From an uncultured Actinomycetes bacterium (GTDB taxonomy: Bacteria > Actinomycetota > Actinomycetes > Nanopelagicales > Nanopelagicaceae), in the NCBI GenBank assembly GCA_903891755.1, contig CAITFY010000125.1:1-25114 (forward strand): DNA of 25,114 bases. Direction: 5' to 3'. The notes beneath the pieces were generated by a model, which saw nothing but the letters and a program-made list of their open reading frames with translations, did not search any database and was not told the origin of the DNA. Both the position numbers and the translations under genes were made by a program. Positions within the stretch are counted from its first letter, which is position 1; each line of letters begins with the position of its first letter. Below are positions 22,537-25,114 of the stretch, piece after piece.

Positions 22537-23603
22537 AAGAGATTCTTCTAGCGGGAACCATTGCAACACTTCTCAGTTTCTTTATCACGCCAGTATTTAT
22601 CCGTTTCCTGGCAGCAAAGGGTTACGGTCAGAATATTCGCGATGATGGTCCAACTTCGCACCATGTAAAACGTGGAACCCCCACGATGGGTGGTGTTGTT
22701 CTTGTATCAGCCGCCATCATCGGTTACTTCACTTCACACCTTATTGACGGGGTGCGAATCAGTATCTCGGCTCTTCTGGTCATTGGACTCGTGCTTGGGT
22801 TGGGCTTCGTTGGCTTACTCGATGATTGGTTAAAGATTGTTAAGCAACGTTCACTTGGCTTGCGTGCGAAACAGAAGTTAGCTGGACAGGCGCTCGTCGC
22901 AGCTGGATTCGCCTTCGCGGGACTGCACTTTAAAGATAGTTTTAAACTCACGCCGATCTCCTCTCACCTCTCTACAGTCCGCGATACCTCTCTTGTTTTA
23001 GGAACAGTTCTTGTCATCATCTGGGTTGTCTTCCTTGTGCTTGGAACGAGTAACGGCGTAAATCTCACAGATGGTCTTGATGGTTTAGCAAGCGGAACTT
23101 CCATCATGACGCTCTTGGCTTTTGTTTTGATCGGAGTTTGGGAGTTCAGGCAGAGCTGCGGATTAGGAAGCACTGAAGTTCTCGTTTCAAAGTGCTATCA
23201 AGTTCGAGATCCACTCGACCTCGCCGTACTTGCTGCAGCATTTGCCGGTTCGTGTGCCGGTTTTCTCTGGTGGAATACCTCTCCTGCTCGAATCTTCATG
23301 GGAGATGTCGGTTCACTCGCACTCGGGGGCGCCGTTGCTGGATTAGCAATCACCTTGCGCATTGAAATGCTCTTGATTGCACTGGGCGGACTCTTTGTCA
23401 TCATCACGATGTCGGTCATCATTCAAACTTTGTACTTCAAAGCATCAGGGGGCAAGCGAGTATTTCGGATGGCGCCGCTACAACATCACTTCGAACTCTT
23501 AGGTTGGGCTGAAGTTACGATTGTTATTCGCTTCTGGATTATTGCCGGGCTGAGCGTTGCCGCAGGGTTGGGTCTCTTTTATGCCCAGTGGGTGAGCTCC
23601 TAA
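22533..23603 (+). CDS. mraY: Phospho-MurNAc-pentapeptide translocase
   Basis: Polytopic membrane enzyme that moves phospho-MurNAc-pentapeptide from UDP to undecaprenyl phosphate, giving lipid I. The 356 residues have about ten hydrophobic segments. Family motifs are SHHVKRGTPTMGG near the N-terminus, GLLDDWLKI, KQKLAGQ, GVNLTDGLDGLASG, MGDVGSLALGG and the histidine motif PLQHHFELLGW. The start at 22533 (MKEILLAG) overlaps the murF stop (ATGA); an upstream in-frame TTG at 22515 is inside murF and less likely. The region after helix six, around EFRQSCGLGSTEVLVSKC, is a family-typical loop carrying two Cys. Confidence 0.95.
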   Translation: MKEILLAGTIATLLSFFITPVFIRFLAAKGYGQNIRDDGPTSHHVKRGTPTMGGVVLVSAAIIGYFTSHLIDGVRISISALLVIGLVLGLGFVGLLDDWLKIVKQRSLGLRAKQKLAGQALVAAGFAFAGLHFKDSFKLTPISSHLSTVRDTSLVLGTVLVIIWVVFLVLGTSNGVNLTDGLDGLASGTSIMTLLAFVLIGVWEFRQSCGLGSTEVLVSKCYQVRDPLDLAVLAAAFAGSCAGFLWWNTSPARIFMGDVGSLALGGAVAGLAITLRIEMLLIALGGLFVIITMSVIIQTLYFKASGGKRVFRMAPLQHHFELLGWAEVTIVIRFWIIAGLSVAAGLGLFYAQWVSS

Positions 23604-24956
23604 ATGTCATATCTGCAAGGACTCGCGAACCAGAAAATCGCTGTGCTCGGCGCTGGCGTAACGGGTACTGCAGTGTTGGATTTCTTGGTGACCCGCGGGA
23701 TAAATGCAGATCTCTTTGATGAGAGGGCTCCACATGCGAAGCGGAGCGTAGAAGAAAATTATGACCTCGCTATCGTCTCACCGGGATGGCGCCTAGATAA
23801 TCCGATAGTTCTCGCTCTTCAAAGCGTTGGATGTGAATTGCTAAGTGAGATTGATTTTGCGTGGAAGGTAAAAGAGGAGATTGCTCCAGGGCAGAAGTGG
23901 ATCGCCCTCACTGGAACAAATGGCAAGACCACAACGATTCAGATGGTGCAATCAATCTTTGATTACAGCTCAATGCGCGGAATCGCCTGCGGAAATGTTG
24001 GGGAGCCAGTCATTTCAGTACTCAATTCGGGTGACAGATACGACTATCTCGCACTTGAACTCTCATCTTTCCAATTGGAGTGGAGTCAATATGCACGTTA
24101 TGAGGCGGTTGCGCTTCTCAATATTGCTCCCGACCACATTGATTGGCATGGCTCCTTCGATTTATATGCCTCCGCAAAATTGCGACTTCTCGATGCAAGT
24201 GAAATTGCTGTTATCAACGGTGAAGATAGCGAGAGCGTTCTTCGTGCAAGTGCATGGTCTGGAAAGAAAGTTTTTTACTTCCTAGATACTCCACAGCCCG
24301 GAGAATTAGGCCTCGTTGAAAATCTACTCATTGATCGTGCTTTTGTAAGTGATCCCTCAGTCGCCCATGATTTTGCGCAGCTTTCAGATATCCGCCCCAC
24401 CGTTCCGCACAATGTCTCCAACGCTATGGCTGCTGCGGGGTTGGCGCGGGCGATTGGAATAACCCACGAAGAGATTCGTCAGGGTTTGCAGAACTTCACT
24501 TTGGATCGCCATCGCCTAGAGGTGGTCTTGGAAGAGGATGGTATTGCCTGGGTTAACGATTCCAAGGCAACTAATCCACACGCTGCTGCCGCTGCCCTGA
24601 TGTCGCAGATCTCTTCCATTTGGATTGCCGGGGGATTGGCAAAGGGCGCTGCGATGAACCCGTTGATTGAACGGTGTGCTTCCAGAATCAAAGCCGCGAT
24701 TTTAATTGGGCAAGATGCTCCGATTATCGCGACCGCTCTCTCTAAAGAGGCACCGCACATTCCTTATTACTTGATGCCTTATTCGGGAGATTCGCAAGAG
24801 CTCATGCGTGAGGTAGTGGCAAAGGCTAGAGAGCTTGCAGTGGCAGGAGATAGCGTGCTGCTTGCACCCGCCTGCGCATCAATGGATCAATTTAAAGATT
24901 ACGCAGATCGTGGAGAGAAATTTGTAGCGGCGGTACGCGAGGTGATTGGGCGATGA
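23604..24956 (+). CDS. murD: UDP-MurNAc-L-alanine:D-glutamate ligase
   Basis: Cytoplasmic Mur ligase that adds D-Glu to UDP-MurNAc-L-Ala. The 450 residues have an N-terminal UDP-binding Rossmann part with VLGAGVTGTAV (14-24) and SPGWRLDNP (59-67), ATP loop LTGTNGKTTT (102-111), LELSSFQLEW, NIAPDHIDWHG, and the C-terminal domain with WVNDSKATNPHAAAAAL and LLAPACASMDQFKDYADRGE, which is diagnostic for MurD. It starts immediately after the mraY TAA (TAAATG) and overlaps ftsW by 4 nt. Confidence 0.95.
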   Translation: MSYLQGLANQKIAVLGAGVTGTAVLDFLVTRGINADLFDERAPHAKRSVEENYDLAIVSPGWRLDNPIVLALQSVGCELLSEIDFAWKVKEEIAPGQKWIALTGTNGKTTTIQMVQSIFDYSSMRGIACGNVGEPVISVLNSGDRYDYLALELSSFQLEWSQYARYEAVALLNIAPDHIDWHGSFDLYASAKLRLLDASEIAVINGEDSESVLRASAWSGKKVFYFLDTPQPGELGLVENLLIDRAFVSDPSVAHDFAQLSDIRPTVPHNVSNAMAAAGLARAIGITHEEIRQGLQNFTLDRHRLEVVLEEDGIAWVNDSKATNPHAAAAALMSQISSIWIAGGLAKGAAMNPLIERCASRIKAAILIGQDAPIIATALSKEAPHIPYYLMPYSGDSQELMREVVAKARELAVAGDSVLLAPACASMDQFKDYADRGEKFVAAVREVIGR

Positions 24957-25114
24957 GTATCAAGCCACCAACGCGTCGACAGAAATACTCTAATTACCTG
25001 CAGCGCGCAGATGCTCCTTACTATCTCATTCTCGGTTCGCTCACCTTTATCAGCGCACTTGGAATCGTGATGGTGCTCTCTGCCTCAAGCGTTGTCTCGC
25101 TCCAGCAATCAGGC
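24953..25114 (+). CDS. ftsW: FtsW septal glycosyltransferase, 5' part
   Basis: Only the first 54 codons are in the window, and the frame runs off the right edge. The ATG at 24953 overlaps the murD stop (ATGA). The sequence begins MSIKPPTRRQKYSNYLQRAD, a basic cytoplasmic tail, then a first hydrophobic segment YYLILGSLTFISALGIVMVL and SASSVVSL, the start pattern of SEDS proteins of the FtsW type (G-x-V-M-V-x-S-A-S-S). FtsW polymerises septal glycan strands with FtsI. The position after murD is the classical dcw order. Confidence 0.9.
   Translation, partial: MSIKPPTRRQKYSNYLQRADAPYYLILGSLTFISALGIVMVLSASSVVSLQQSG

Noticed and set aside
1..25114. Search for tRNA, rRNA, riboswitch, insertion sequence or phage genes
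   Set aside because: No cloverleaf, conserved rRNA segment, known riboswitch core, transposase or integrase was recognised by eye on either strand. A covariance-model scan would be needed to exclude small RNAs.

Overview
The window looks like chromosome of a small-genome, medium-GC actinobacterium. A freshwater Nanopelagicales (acI) type lineage is my best guess. The reasons are an Actinobacteria-type LexA box (TCGAAC-N4-GTTCGA), DUF3040 and DUF6504 proteins, very tight gene packing, promoters whose -10 box lies only 6-8 nt before the start codon (leaderless mRNAs), a MurE with the meso-diaminopimelate signature DNPR, and an acyclic-carotenoid gene set. No tRNA, rRNA, IS element, prophage or CRISPR array was seen, and no stretch over 300 bases lacks a gene or gene remnant.

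Layout. (1) 1-1279, plus strand: the 3' part of metF, overlapping by 4 nt a CDP-alcohol phosphatidyltransferase. The latter's 3' end overlaps the tail of crtI by 63 nt. (2) 1217-6122, minus strand: a five-gene carotenoid operon, in transcription order alpha/beta hydrolase, CrtA-like monooxygenase, cruF hydratase, CruG-like family 2 glycosyltransferase, and CrtI-type desaturase. It should desaturate, hydrate, oxidise and glycosylate a psi end group. A TauE/SafE membrane protein lies just upstream. (3) 6987-7533, plus strand: a DUF952 protein and an unrecognised 59-residue protein. (4) About 7590-7760: a remnant resembling the C-terminus of an MmeI-type (type IIL) DNA methyltransferase. (5) 7767-12663: an SOS mutagenesis operon, DUF6504 - dnaE2 - dinB, behind a perfect LexA box that overlaps the first start codon. 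A DUF3040 membrane protein follows. (6) 13086-15683, minus strand: an ABC-2 exporter made of an ATPase and two permeases. (7) 15784-25114, plus strand: the start of the division and cell wall (dcw) cluster, mraZ - rsmH - ftsL - ftsI - murE - murF - mraY - murD - ftsW, cut off by the window end.

The most notable non-coding structures are two. The first is an array of seven 10-bp-phased AAAGTGG-like units ahead of mraZ, a probable MraZ operator. The second is a 26-bp-arm inverted repeat filling most of the mraZ-rsmH spacer. Its two G-U pairs form only in RNA of the operon strand, so it is a candidate RNA processing or regulatory hairpin. From rsmH to ftsW every gene junction is a start/stop overlap or has zero spacing, so these genes are probably co-transcribed and translationally coupled.
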